NCBI GenBank assembly: GCA_038746745.1
Contig: JBCDKJ010000008.1
Coordinates: 1 to 64,000 of the forward strand
Direction: 5' to 3'
Length of the DNA stretch: 64,000 nucleotides
From: JANQIO01 sp038746745
GTDB lineage: Bacteria; Pseudomonadota; Gammaproteobacteria; Pseudomonadales; Halieaceae
The notes beneath the pieces are model-generated. The model saw nothing but the letters and a program-made list of their open reading frames with translations, made no database searches and was not told the origin of the DNA. Positions 1 to 7,986 of this stretch are shown here, piece after piece (the first letter of the stretch is position 1; each line of letters begins with the position of its first letter). The position numbers and the translations under genes were made by a program.

Positions 1-430
1 GTAGATGGCTTCTATCATCCAGCGTCAACGGCCGTCCCATTAACTCCTGATCCACCTGTCCGTCGAAGCCCGTGAGATTCAGGCCAAATGAAATCCAGCC
101 ATCGCCGATCTCACGAAACTGAGGCCAGCTCTTAAAGGTGCCTGCCAGCTTGCGGTAGTCCGCATCGGTTAGCAGATACTGGAAACGACGCCCATCGCCT
201 TCGGCCCGATCTTCGACATATTGTTCTACACCCGCCAGGCCCTGACCGGCGTAGACTAACTCGATGGTGCTGAGTTCATCGACCACCGCCTCCTGAAGTT
301 CATCGAAATAGTTGTAGGTAAAAGCGCCGTAGATAACTGCCATGATCACAAATACGGCCACGCTTAGTACCGTGACGTAGAGCAGCATGAAGCGAAACGT
401 GAAGCTGGTCAGAATGCTGCGCAACTTCAT
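1..430 (-). CDS. Sensor histidine kinase, N-terminal part (truncated by window edge)
   Basis: Reading the minus strand from an ATG at 430 gives an uninterrupted frame to the window edge (143 residues). It starts with a short basic stretch, then a hydrophobic membrane segment at about residues 14-36, then a soluble, presumably periplasmic, sensor region. The histidine, dimerisation and ATPase domains would lie outside the window. Its ATG overlaps the stop of the response regulator gene (ATGA), the usual arrangement for a regulator-kinase pair translated from one mRNA. The kinase assignment rests on this coupling and on the membrane topology. No kinase motif is visible and the signal sensed is unknown. 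Confidence 0.75.
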   Translation of the reverse strand, partial: MKLRSILTSFTFRFMLLYVTVLSVAVFVIMAVIYGAFTYNYFDELQEAVVDELSTIELVYAGQGLAGVEQYVEDRAEGDGRRFQYLLTDADYRKLAGTFKSWPQFREIGDGWISFGLNLTGFDGQVDQELMGRPLTLDDRSHL

Positions 431-1116
431 AATGCGGCATCTCCCTCCCCGCCCAGCCGATAGCCGGCACCACGCACCGTCTCTAACAGAGCCTGATCGA
501 AATCCCGATCAATCTTTTGCCGTAGCCGGCTGATATGCACGTCAATCACGTTGGTCTGAGGATCAAAGTGGTAGCCCCATACATGCTCCAGCAGCATGGC
601 GCGCGTCACTACGCGACCGGCATTTCGCATGAGAAATTCCAGTAGCTTGTACTCACGGGGTTGCAGCCTGATGGTGTTGCCCGATCGCGTCACTCGCTGG
701 GATAGCAGGTCCATGCACAAATCAGCAACGAACAACTCGGTGGGAGTGGTGCTATCGCCACCTCGACGCGCCAGCACCTCGATACGGGCTTCCAGTTCGG
801 CAAAGGCAAAGGGTTTTGCAAGATAATCGTCGGCACCCGCCTGCAGTCCGCCGACGCGGTCGTCGACTTCGCCCAGAGCGCTTAAAATCAGGATGGGCGT
901 TTGGTCTCCTTCTTCACGCAGCTTCCGCACCAGAGACAGCCCATCAATGCCGGGCAACATGCGATCGAATACCATGACGTCATACCGTCCATCACGGGCC
1001 TGCTCCAGACCCCGGTCACCGTCAACAGCCAGTACAACGCTAACACCTGCACTCTGCAAGCCGTCGCAGATATACTTCGCCACGCTCTTGTCGTCTTCCA
1101 CCAGGAGCACATTCAT
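427..1116 (-). CDS. OmpR/PhoB-family two-component response regulator
   Basis: The 229-residue protein has a receiver domain (about 1-115) with the acidic pocket E7-D8-D9, phospho-acceptor D51, a switch Ser near 79 and conserved K101. A winged-helix DNA-binding domain follows (about 130-225), with the family signature around LQPREYKLLEFL and a C-terminal VRGAGYRL. It would be phosphorylated by the kinase whose gene overlaps it downstream and would then bind promoter DNA in the cytoplasm. The two genes form a tight operon reading toward the left edge. The regulon cannot be deduced. The start codon lies only 25 bp from the divergent RDD gene. Confidence 0.95.
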   Translation of the reverse strand: MNVLLVEDDKSVAKYICDGLQSAGVSVVLAVDGDRGLEQARDGRYDVMVFDRMLPGIDGLSLVRKLREEGDQTPILILSALGEVDDRVGGLQAGADDYLAKPFAFAELEARIEVLARRGGDSTTPTELFVADLCMDLLSQRVTRSGNTIRLQPREYKLLEFLMRNAGRVVTRAMLLEHVWGYHFDPQTNVIDVHISRLRQKIDRDFDQALLETVRGAGYRLGGEGDAAL

Positions 1117-1141
1117 TCACGAAATGTAACACGCCGGGACC

Positions 1142-1645
1142 ATGAGCGACGCATCCGAAAACAAGGCACAAGACGGCATCGGACCCGACCGGGGGAAAGC
1201 GCCTGGGCTGCCGCGGCGCGTCGCAGCAATGGTCTACGACGGTTTTCTGGTGATCCCGCTGATTATGGGTGTGGTCGCATTGGCAACCGCTGTTGGCGTA
1301 GCCGTCACGGGTGACCCCGGGGATGGCGACTACAGCGCTACCCTTCCACCCTTTCTGGTGCAGAGTCTGGCGCTGTCTTGCGTAGTCGGTTTTTACTGCT
1401 ACTTCTGGAGGCTGCGCGGCCAGACGCTGGGCATGCAGGCATGGCGGTTGCAGTTGGTCGGGGATTCAGGTGACAAGGTCAGTCTGCGACAGTCACTGAC
1501 GCGCTGCGCGGCGGCCTTTTTGTCGTTCGCACCCGCAGGCCTCGGCTACGTCTGGTGCCTTATCGATAGCGAGCGACTGTGTTGGCATGACCGACTCTCT
1601 GGAACTCACCTGCGCCTGGTGCCCAAGCCGTCGAAAAAACAGTAA
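1142..1645 (+). CDS. RDD family membrane protein
   Basis: A 167-residue protein with the RDD-domain pattern: an N-terminal GLPRRVAAMVYDGFL motif (Arg-Asp pair of TM1), hydrophobic segments at about 32-55, 75-95 and 122-145, and the typical GQTLGMQAWRLQLV turn before the last helices. RDD proteins are inner-membrane proteins. Some have been linked to ion or solute transport, but there is no general function. The gene is divergent from the response regulator and lies 70 bp upstream of pepA. Family assignment is firm and function is not. Confidence 0.85.
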   Translation: MSDASENKAQDGIGPDRGKAPGLPRRVAAMVYDGFLVIPLIMGVVALATAVGVAVTGDPGDGDYSATLPPFLVQSLALSCVVGFYCYFWRLRGQTLGMQAWRLQLVGDSGDKVSLRQSLTRCAAAFLSFAPAGLGYVWCLIDSERLCWHDRLSGTHLRLVPKPSKKQ

Positions 1646-1715
1646 TGCGCAGGCGTCCGCTCGCGGCCCAACGAGAATCAGCATAGAATTCGCGTTTTCA
1701 ATATGAGGCCTCGCC

Positions 1716-3215
1716 ATGGAGATTTCCGCTAAATCACTTACCGACGCAGCCAAGGCGCGCACCGCCTGCGCAATCGTACCCGTATTTGCCAAAAAGCAGC
1801 TTAGCGCAGCGGGCCGTCAAATCGACAAAAAGACCGGCGGCCTTTTGACCGAAGCAACCAGCGCCGGTGATATCAGCGGCAATCTCGGTGAGACTCTGAT
1901 GTTGCACACCGGCGACGCCAAAGGCATTCGCCGAGTGCTGTTGGTGGGGGTTGGTGCGAAAAGCAAGCTCGACACGGTTGCCCTGCACAAGCTGGTGACG
2001 GTGACACTGAAGGCAGTGACTGCCAGCAAGTCGAAGGATGCTCTGGTCCACTTTGAAGAGTTAATGGGTGACAAGATTGCGGTCGGCGAACTCTGCGAGC
2101 TTCTCGCACGACACGCTGTGGCAGCCTCGTATCGCTACACCGAAACCCTCAGCAAACCTCGCCCCGCCGCGGCGCTTGGCAAACTGCAGCTTAACGTGGG
2201 TAAGGCGGCCAGCGTGGCAGCGGCTAACCGTATGCTCAAGCTGGGCACGCGGGTCGGCGAGGGCGTCAATATTGCGCGTGAGTTGGGCAACCTCCCCGGC
2301 AACATTTGTACCCCGGGTTATCTGGCCAGCGAGGCGCGCAAACTGGCGCGCAAGCACAGCAAGGTGAGCACGCGTATTCTCGAGGAAAAGCAAATGCGCG
2401 AGCTGGGCATGGGCTCATTGCTATCGGTTAGTGCTGGCAGTGATCAACCCGCCAAGCTCATCATCATGCAGTACAAAGGCGCGGCAGCCTCCAAAAAGCC
2501 CTACGTATTGGTGGGCAAAGGAATTACCTTTGATTCCGGCGGTATCAGCCTGAAACCAGGCGCCAAAATGGACGAAATGAAGTTCGACATGTGCGGCGCA
2601 GCCAGTGTGTTTGGCACCTTGCACTCAGCAGCTGCCATGGGCCTGCCGATCAATGTGGTGGCGCTGGTTGCCGCATCTGAAAACCTGCCCAGCGGGCGCG
2701 CCACCAAGCCAGGCGACGTGGTCACCAGCATGTCCGGCCAGACTATTGAAATTCTGAATACCGACGCCGAGGGACGCCTGGTGCTCTGCGACACGCTGAC
2801 CTATGCAGAGCGTTACAAGCCAGCGGCCGTCGTTGACATTGCCACACTGACGGGTGCCTGCGTAGTGGCACTGGGCGCGCACGCCAGCGGCATGTTTGCT
2901 AACGATGACAAATTGGCCGAGCAACTCAGCGAGGCCGGTCAACGCAGCCATGATCGCGCCTGGCGCATGCCACTCTGGGATGACTACCAGCGCCAGATCG
3001 ACTCGCCGTTTGCCGATATGGCAAACATTGGCGGTCCGGGTGGCGGCAGCATTACTGCGGCCTGCTTTCTGGCGCGCTTTGCCGGGAAATACAAGTGGGC
3101 TCACCTGGATATCGCGGGCGCCGCCTGGACCGGTGCCCCCAAAGGGGCTACCGGCAGACCGGTGGGCTTGCTGTGTCACTGGCTGCTGGAGCGCGCGGGC
3201 GTAAAGCTGGCGTGA
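1716..3215 (+). CDS. pepA: Leucyl aminopeptidase (M17 cytosol aminopeptidase)
   Basis: A 499-residue protein of standard M17 length. The C-terminal catalytic domain carries the two-metal site: K268 and D273 in VGKGITFDSGG, and the signature NTDAEGRL at 348-355 with the ligands Asp350 and Glu352. A glycine-rich GGPGGGSITAA loop follows near residue 445. It removes N-terminal residues from peptides in the cytoplasm, and some homologues also bind DNA. An AGG-containing sequence precedes the ATG. The stop overlaps the GTG start of holC (GTGA), the pepA-holC-valS order that is common in gammaproteobacteria. Confidence 0.97.
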   Translation: MEISAKSLTDAAKARTACAIVPVFAKKQLSAAGRQIDKKTGGLLTEATSAGDISGNLGETLMLHTGDAKGIRRVLLVGVGAKSKLDTVALHKLVTVTLKAVTASKSKDALVHFEELMGDKIAVGELCELLARHAVAASYRYTETLSKPRPAAALGKLQLNVGKAASVAAANRMLKLGTRVGEGVNIARELGNLPGNICTPGYLASEARKLARKHSKVSTRILEEKQMRELGMGSLLSVSAGSDQPAKLIIMQYKGAAASKKPYVLVGKGITFDSGGISLKPGAKMDEMKFDMCGAASVFGTLHSAAAMGLPINVVALVAASENLPSGRATKPGDVVTSMSGQTIEILNTDAEGRLVLCDTLTYAERYKPAAVVDIATLTGACVVALGAHASGMFANDDKLAEQLSEAGQRSHDRAWRMPLWDDYQRQIDSPFADMANIGGPGGGSITAACFLARFAGKYKWAHLDIAGAAWTGAPKGATGRPVGLLCHWLLERAGVKLA

Positions 3216-3631
3216 CCCGGGTAGACTTCTACGTACTTCCCGATGCAGAGCCTGACCAGCGCGATATTTTCGCCTGCCGACTGACCGACAAGGCGTTTCG
3301 CGCTGGGCACAGGGTCTACCTTCACACGCCGGACCAGGCCGCTGCGGAGCGCCTTGACGCTTTACTCTGGAGCTTTCGTCCACAGGCATTTATCCCTCAC
3401 GGGCTGGTGGGCAGCGACAGTGCCGACCGCGTTGCGGTGGGCTGGCATGACGAGCCAGGAGAGTATAGGGAGGTCATGATTAACCTCAGCCTCCAGGTAC
3501 CTGACTTTGTGGGCCGGTTCGAGCGCGTGTGTGAAGTTGTTGTGCAGGAACCCGGCGTCCGCGATGCTTTGCGTCAATCGTGGAAGCACTATCAGCACTA
3601 TGGTTATCCATTGCAGAAGCAGGAGCTCTGA
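3212..3631 (+). CDS. holC: DNA polymerase III, chi subunit
   Basis: A 139-residue protein starting at a GTG that overlaps the pepA stop by GTGA. The same frame is open further upstream, but that part lies inside pepA and is not chi-like. The N-terminus (TRVDFYVLPDAEP), the central LLWSFRPQAFIPH region and the C-terminal WKHYQHYGYPL are typical of chi. Chi links the clamp-loader psi subunit to single-stranded-DNA-binding protein at the replication fork. Its position between pepA and valS matches the conserved gammaproteobacterial order. Confidence 0.92.
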   Translation: MTRVDFYVLPDAEPDQRDIFACRLTDKAFRAGHRVYLHTPDQAAAERLDALLWSFRPQAFIPHGLVGSDSADRVAVGWHDEPGEYREVMINLSLQVPDFVGRFERVCEVVVQEPGVRDALRQSWKHYQHYGYPLQKQEL

Positions 3632-3642
3632 ACCGGTACGCT

Positions 3643-3664
3643 ACCTGCGCTTGCAGGCGCAGGT
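3643..3664. other. Inverted repeat in the holC-valS spacer
   Basis: ACCTGCGC and GCGCAGGT form an 8-bp stem around the 6-nt loop TTGCAG, 11 bp after the holC stop. There is no U-tract, so an efficient intrinsic terminator is unlikely. It overlaps the possible -35 region of the valS promoter. Confidence 0.45.
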
Positions 3665-3677
3665 TGTCTGATATACT
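3651..3677 (+). promoter_or_regulatory. Candidate valS promoter
   Basis: A good -10 hexamer TATACT (3672-3677) has TTGCAG (3651-3656) upstream with a short 15-bp spacer. The start point would fall near 3684, inside the inverted repeat 3680-3699, about 50 nt before the valS ATG. The -10 is convincing by eye and the -35 is weak. Confidence 0.4.
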
Positions 3678-3679
3678 CC

Positions 3680-3699
3680 GCGCGCCTGCACAGGCGCGC
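3680..3699. other. GC-rich perfect inverted repeat in the valS leader
   Basis: GCGCGCCTG and CAGGCGCGC are perfect 9-bp arms around a 2-nt loop, just downstream of the -10 TATACT. In an mRNA starting near here it would form a stable hairpin at the 5' end. It could protect the message or act as an operator. Confidence 0.45.
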
Positions 3700-3732
3700 C
3701 GCTAACACCAATCCGGATCCGCTTAGACCCAG

Positions 3733-6498
3733 ATGGACAAGACTTTCCAGCCCGCTGACATCGAGACACGATGGTACGAATATTGGGAGAGCGAGGGTTT
3801 CTTTGCGCCCAGTGGTGAGGGCACACCCTATTCCATCATGATCCCACCGCCCAACGTCACGGGCAGCCTGCACATGGGGCATGGCTTTCAGGAAGCCATC
3901 ATGGACGCATTAATCCGTTACCACCGTATGCGCGGTTTCGACACGCTGTGGCAGGTAGGGACAGATCACGCGGGTATTGCTACGCAGATGGTCGTCGAGC
4001 GTCAGCTGGAGGCCCAGGGGAGCAACCGGCATGAAGTCGGTAGAGACGCCTTCATTGAAAAGGTCTGGGACTGGAAGGCCCACTCAGGCGGGACTATTAC
4101 CCGCCAGCTAAGACGCCTGGGCAGCTCGATGGATTGGTCCCGAGAGCGCTTCACCATGGACCCGGGGATGTCCCGGGCCGTGCAGGAAGTATTCATTCGC
4201 CTGTTCGAAGAGGGGTTGATCTATCGCGGCCAGCGGCTGGTCAACTGGGACCCTGCTCTGCATACGGCGATCTCAGATCTGGAAGTATTGTCCGAGGAAG
4301 AACAGGGATCGCTCTGGCATCTGCGCTATCCGCTCAGTAGCGGCGAGGGGCACCTTGTGGTCGCGACCACCCGGCCAGAAACCATGCTCGGTGATACCGC
4401 CGTTGCGGTGCACCCCGAGGATGAACGCTACGCCCATCTGATTGGACAGACTATCGCCCTGCCCCTGACTGACAGGCAGGTCCCTATTATTGGTGATGAT
4501 TACGTGGACCGGGAATTCGGAACCGGCTGCGTCAAAATCACGCCAGCGCACGACTTCAATGATTGGGAAATGGGGCAACGCCATCAGTTAGAGGTCATCA
4601 ATATTCTTACCGATGACGCGGCTATCAACGACAACGCACCTGAAGCATATCGCGGCTTGGATCGATTCGAAGCCAGGGCGCGCATCGTTGAAGACCTGCG
4701 GCGTATGGGTCTGATGGAGAAAATTGAGGATCACAGCCTCAAGGTGCCCAGAGGCGACCGCTCGGGCGTTGTAATAGAACCCTACCTCACCCAGCAGTGG
4801 TACGTTGACGCCAAAGCGCTGGCACAGCCCGCTATCGCTGCAGTGGAAAACGGCGACATCGCATTTGTACCGAAACAATGGGAGAACACGTATTTCGCCT
4901 GGATGCGTGACATTCAGGACTGGTGCATCTCACGGCAGCTATGGTGGGGACATCGGATTCCGGCCTGGTACGACGACCAGGGCCGGCACTACGTTGGCGC
5001 AGATGAAGCAAGCGTCCGCAGGCAGCACGACATCTCTGCAGAGGTAGCACTGACCCAGGACGAAGATGTTTTGGACACCTGGTTTTCCTCGGCGCTATGG
5101 ACGTTTTCTACGCTGGGATGGCCGGAAGAAACCGAAGACCTCAAACGGTACCACCCCAGCAGCGTTTTGGTCACAGGCTTTGACATCATTTTCTTCTGGG
5201 TTGCCAGAATGATCATGATGACTCTGCATTTCCGCAAGGAGGTGCCTTTTCATACGGTCTACGTACACGGACTGGTACGCGATAGCCACGGCCAGAAAAT
5301 GTCCAAATCCAAAGGCAATGTTCTGGACCCCATCGACCTGATCGACGGCATTGACCTTGACACGCTGCTGGAGAAGCGCACCGCTGGAATGATGCAGCCT
5401 AAGCTTGCAGCGCGCATCGAAAAGCTAACGCGCAGTGAATTCCCCGAAGGTATTGCGGCCTATGGCACAGACGCCCTGCGCTTTACATATTTCTCTCTGG
5501 CGTCTACGGGGCGAGACATAAACTTTGACATCGGTCGGATTGAGGGCTTCAGAAACTTCTGCAACAAGATATGGAATGCCTCGCGCTATGTTTTGATGAA
5601 TTGCGAAGGCGAAGCTTGTGGACAGCATGATGAGCCCTACGAACTGGGTCTGGCCGATCGCTGGATTATCAGCCGACTGCAGGAAACTGAACGGGATATA
5701 GACAAGGCAGTGCGCAGTTTTCGCTTTGATCATGCCTCACAGGCGCTGTACGAATTCATCTGGAATGAATACTGCGATTGGTATCTGGAGCTGTCCAAGC
5801 CTGTGCTCTGGGACGAGGCTGCGAGCGAAGCCCAGAAAACAGGCACCCGACGTACTCTGATTCGCGTACTGGAGGCAGCCCTTCGCCTCGCGCACCCCTT
5901 CATGCCGTTCATCACTGAAGAGATATGGCAAAAAATTGCACCGCTGGCTGGCCGCGAAGGGCCGACAATCATGCTCCAGGCCTACCCCCAGTGCGACGAA
6001 GAACTAATAGACAGTTTTGCAAACGCAGATATAGAATGGCTGAAGTCTGTGATTGAGGGCGTGCGCACGATTCGCGGCGAAATGACTATTCCGCCCGGCA
6101 AAGCCATTAGCGTACTTCTTCGAAATGCGGACGATAACGATAAAAAACGGTTAGAAGAAAACGAGCAGTATCTGAAAAAGCTGGCGAAGTTATCCGACAT
6201 ACGCCTGTTAGACGAGAACGAAGACGCACCGGTAGCCTCCGCTACCCTCGTGAATCACCTTGAAGTTCTCGTGCCGATGGCAGGCTTAATTGATAAGGAT
6301 GCAGAGCTGGCTCGTCTGGAACGGGAACTTGAAAAGCTGGACAAAGATCTGGCCAGGGTGACTGCCAAGCTGGGTAACGCCGCTTTTGTCGACAAGGCGC
6401 CTGCCAATGTCGTGGATAAAGAGCGCGAGAAGCAAGCCGGCCTCCAGAACGCGATGGAAAAACTCCACGCGCAGGTGCAACAGCTCGGAAAACTGTAA
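3733..6498 (+). CDS. valS: Valyl-tRNA synthetase
   Basis: A 921-residue class I aminoacyl-tRNA synthetase that charges tRNA-Val. The HIGH-type motif is HMGH (47-50) within IPPPNVTGSLHMGH, and the KMSKS motif is K522-S526. Between them lies the CP1 editing domain with the GTGCVKITPAHD region. The C-terminal 70 residues are a charged coiled coil (about 850-918) typical of bacterial ValRS. Length and gene order after holC fit the family. Nothing appears damaged. Confidence 0.98.
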   Translation: MDKTFQPADIETRWYEYWESEGFFAPSGEGTPYSIMIPPPNVTGSLHMGHGFQEAIMDALIRYHRMRGFDTLWQVGTDHAGIATQMVVERQLEAQGSNRHEVGRDAFIEKVWDWKAHSGGTITRQLRRLGSSMDWSRERFTMDPGMSRAVQEVFIRLFEEGLIYRGQRLVNWDPALHTAISDLEVLSEEEQGSLWHLRYPLSSGEGHLVVATTRPETMLGDTAVAVHPEDERYAHLIGQTIALPLTDRQVPIIGDDYVDREFGTGCVKITPAHDFNDWEMGQRHQLEVINILTDDAAINDNAPEAYRGLDRFEARARIVEDLRRMGLMEKIEDHSLKVPRGDRSGVVIEPYLTQQWYVDAKALAQPAIAAVENGDIAFVPKQWENTYFAWMRDIQDWCISRQLWWGHRIPAWYDDQGRHYVGADEASVRRQHDISAEVALTQDEDVLDTWFSSALWTFSTLGWPEETEDLKRYHPSSVLVTGFDIIFFWVARMIMMTLHFRKEVPFHTVYVHGLVRDSHGQKMSKSKGNVLDPIDLIDGIDLDTLLEKRTAGMMQPKLAARIEKLTRSEFPEGIAAYGTDALRFTYFSLASTGRDINFDIGRIEGFRNFCNKIWNASRYVLMNCEGEACGQHDEPYELGLADRWIISRLQETERDIDKAVRSFRFDHASQALYEFIWNEYCDWYLELSKPVLWDEAASEAQKTGTRRTLIRVLEAALRLAHPFMPFITEEIWQKIAPLAGREGPTIMLQAYPQCDEELIDSFANADIEWLKSVIEGVRTIRGEMTIPPGKAISVLLRNADDNDKKRLEENEQYLKKLAKLSDIRLLDENEDAPVASATLVNHLEVLVPMAGLIDKDAELARLERELEKLDKDLARVTAKLGNAAFVDKAPANVVDKEREKQAGLQNAMEKLHAQVQQLGKL

Positions 6499-6574
6499 AA
6501 AGACTTCGGTATATCAGACCACAACCTGCCACAGAGCGGGTACCGGCTGAAACCGGAATTGCGTCAGGGCGCGA

Positions 6575-6594
6575 TGCGGGCAGTGATGCCCGCA
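6575..6594. other. Hairpin with GTGA tetraloop in the cold-shock gene leader
   Basis: TGCGGGCA and TGCCCGCA make a perfect 8-bp stem capped by GTGA (a GNRA loop in RNA). It lies 77 bp after valS and about 100 nt before the csp ATG. With no U-tract it is a poor intrinsic terminator. It could end the valS message through Rho, or form part of a structured cold-shock leader. Confidence 0.45.
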
Positions 6595-6690
6595 CCTCGA
6601 TGACGACATAGAAGATCCAGTGCCTTCGGGGCTGGGATAACAAGGACGTGTCAGCAATCAGGGCACAGCATTATGTCGAGGTAGAGTGGT

Positions 6691-6909
6691 ATGAGTGAAC
6701 GTGTAACGGGCACGGTGAAGTGGTTCAACAACGCCAAAGGGTTTGGCTTTATCACCCGCGGCGAAGAAAACCCGGAAGATGTTTTTGTGCATTTCCGTTC
6801 AATTCAGGGAGACGGCTACCGCACCCTCAATGAGGGGCAAGCGGTTGAGTTTACGGTCGTCGAGGGTCCCAAGGGCCTGCAGGCAGAGGACGTTTCCAAG
6901 CTGGGATAA
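6691..6909 (+). CDS. Cold-shock domain protein (CspA family)
   Basis: A 72-residue single cold-shock domain. It carries GTVKWFNNAKGFGFI with RNP1 (KGFGFI, 16-21) and RNP2 (DVFVHF, 30-35), the aromatic RNA-binding face of the family. Such proteins bind single-stranded RNA or DNA and melt mRNA structure, often during cold shock. The 190-bp spacer upstream contains a strong hairpin and would give a long leader, as in the cspA family, but cold induction is not shown by the sequence. A GAGGTAGAG stretch precedes the ATG as a plausible ribosome site. Confidence 0.95.
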   Translation: MSERVTGTVKWFNNAKGFGFITRGEENPEDVFVHFRSIQGDGYRTLNEGQAVEFTVVEGPKGLQAEDVSKLG

Positions 6910-6938
6910 GCTCTCCGCCGACGTCGTCGGCTGAGCTT
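6908..6938. other. Stem-loop at the end of the cold-shock gene
   Basis: GCCGAC-GTC-GTCGGC forms a 6-bp stem, and outer arms AAGCT/AGCTT extend it across small bulges. It begins at the csp stop. No T-run follows, so it is a weak terminator candidate or an mRNA 3'-end protector. Confidence 0.4.
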
Positions 6939-6996
6939 CCAGTGAAGAGGTACTGACAGCTGTGGCCCGGCAATGGGACACAGCAGGGTTTCGTTT

Positions 6997-7092
6997 TCTC
7001 TTTATTCGTCTCTTTATTCGTCTCTTTATTCGTCTCTTTATTCGTCTCTTTATTCGTCTCTTTATTCGTCTCTTTATTCGTCTCTTTATTCG
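6997..7092. repeat. 12-bp minisatellite, eight perfect copies
   Basis: The unit TCTCTTTATTCG is repeated eight times without a mismatch. Three or four 9-bp units of the type CGCTACTCG follow directly (7093-7128). It lies between the converging csp and slyX genes. Two plus-strand frames remain open through it, giving Leu-Phe-Ile-Arg or Ser-Leu-Tyr-Ser repeats, but neither has a credible ribosome site or homologous character, so it is treated as non-coding. Perfect copies suggest recent or continuing slippage. Confidence 0.9.
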
Positions 7093-7179
7093 CGCTACTC
7101 GCGCTATTCGCCCTACTCGCCCTACTGGGCTCTACACCTGCCTTATTTAGTTGCTGGTCTCACGCGTATTCGATAAACG

Positions 7180-7446
7180 CTAATAATGCGGCGGACGCTC
7201 CTCTACCTCAGTCGCATCCATAGGGGCAGACGTGGTGTTCCCGGATTGCAGGGATTCGTAAAGGCTTTTCATTGCTGCCCACTCACGCTGCATGGCGTCC
7301 AGCAATGCTTGCTGCTTAGTCATGGCGTCACTTAGCTCTGCAATGGTATGTTCCTGGAACGCCAGTTGCGTTTGCAGTTCTATCAGTTGCGCCTGCATCT
7401 TCGCCGCATCCGACGCCGAGGCATGGTCGGCACTATCCACCATCAT
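7180..7446 (-). CDS. slyX: SlyX family coiled-coil protein
   Basis: An 88-residue protein. After a short variable N-terminus it has the SlyX heptad pattern (about 17-65: IELQTQLAFQEHTIAELSDA) and the family's C-terminal PPHY. It should form a small cytoplasmic coiled coil. The family function is unknown. Two Met codons begin the frame and the first is used here. It is convergent with the cold-shock gene across the minisatellite. Confidence 0.88.
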   Translation of the reverse strand: MMVDSADHASASDAAKMQAQLIELQTQLAFQEHTIAELSDAMTKQQALLDAMQREWAAMKSLYESLQSGNTTSAPMDATEVEERPPHY

Positions 7447-7617
7447 CTTGCTCCCATCTGCTCCCAGTCCCGATGCCTCTTTAATGCAACCGTGATGGAC
7501 TGCACCCAGGCCTCTTCCGGACAGGCGTCTTCCTTTCAGAGTACTGCCAGCGCAACGACGCGACGCTGCAGCGCGGTAAGCGCTATGATAAACCGCTCAA
7601 ACATCGGGCCACACCCT

Positions 7618-7986
7618 ATGCAGAAAAAACGCGCCGCCAGTAACAGTCGACCCGTGTATTCCACGGAGCATGGCAGGCTATGTCCTCAATGTCATCGCGC
7701 TGTGCTGAGCTGTGCCTGCGGCAACGACAGACCGACGGCCAACGGCGACGGCATCGTGAGGGTACGTCGGGAAACCAAAGGACGTGGCGGCAAAGCGGTC
7801 ACAATTATTGATGGGCTGCCATTGGCAGATGATGCGCGGAAAGCGCTCGCCAAGCTCTTGAAAAAAAGCTGCGGTGTTGGCGGCAGTGTGAAGGGCTCTA
7901 CCATTGAGATGCAGGGTGACGTTCGCAATAAGGTAAAAGCTCAGCTGGAGCAACGCGGCTACACCGTAAAGCTCGCGGGCGGGTAA
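7618..7986 (+). CDS. yciH: SUI1/eIF1-like translation factor (YciH family)
   Basis: A 122-residue protein from the ATG at 7618. The open frame extends upstream, but that part has no family character. The N-terminus holds a putative zinc knuckle (LCPQCHRAVLSCACG, about 21-35) and the rest is the SUI1 fold: VRVRRETKGRGGKAVTIIDGL, then KKSCGVGGSVKGSTIEMQGD. Bacterial YciH resembles eukaryotic eIF1 and has been implicated in start-codon fidelity and in silencing translation under stress. It is convergent with the glycosyltransferase gene, with no spacer between the stops. Confidence 0.92.
   Translation: MQKKRAASNSRPVYSTEHGRLCPQCHRAVLSCACGNDRPTANGDGIVRVRRETKGRGGKAVTIIDGLPLADDARKALAKLLKKSCGVGGSVKGSTIEMQGDVRNKVKAQLEQRGYTVKLAGG

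Noticed and set aside
2625..3389. A 254-codon minus-strand frame antisense to pepA and holC
   Set aside because: Long only because of high GC. pepA on the other strand has full family motifs, and the antisense product has none.
6962..7176. Two plus-strand frames through the 12-bp repeat
   Set aside because: They exist because the period is a multiple of 3. No ribosome site and no real protein pattern outside the repeat.
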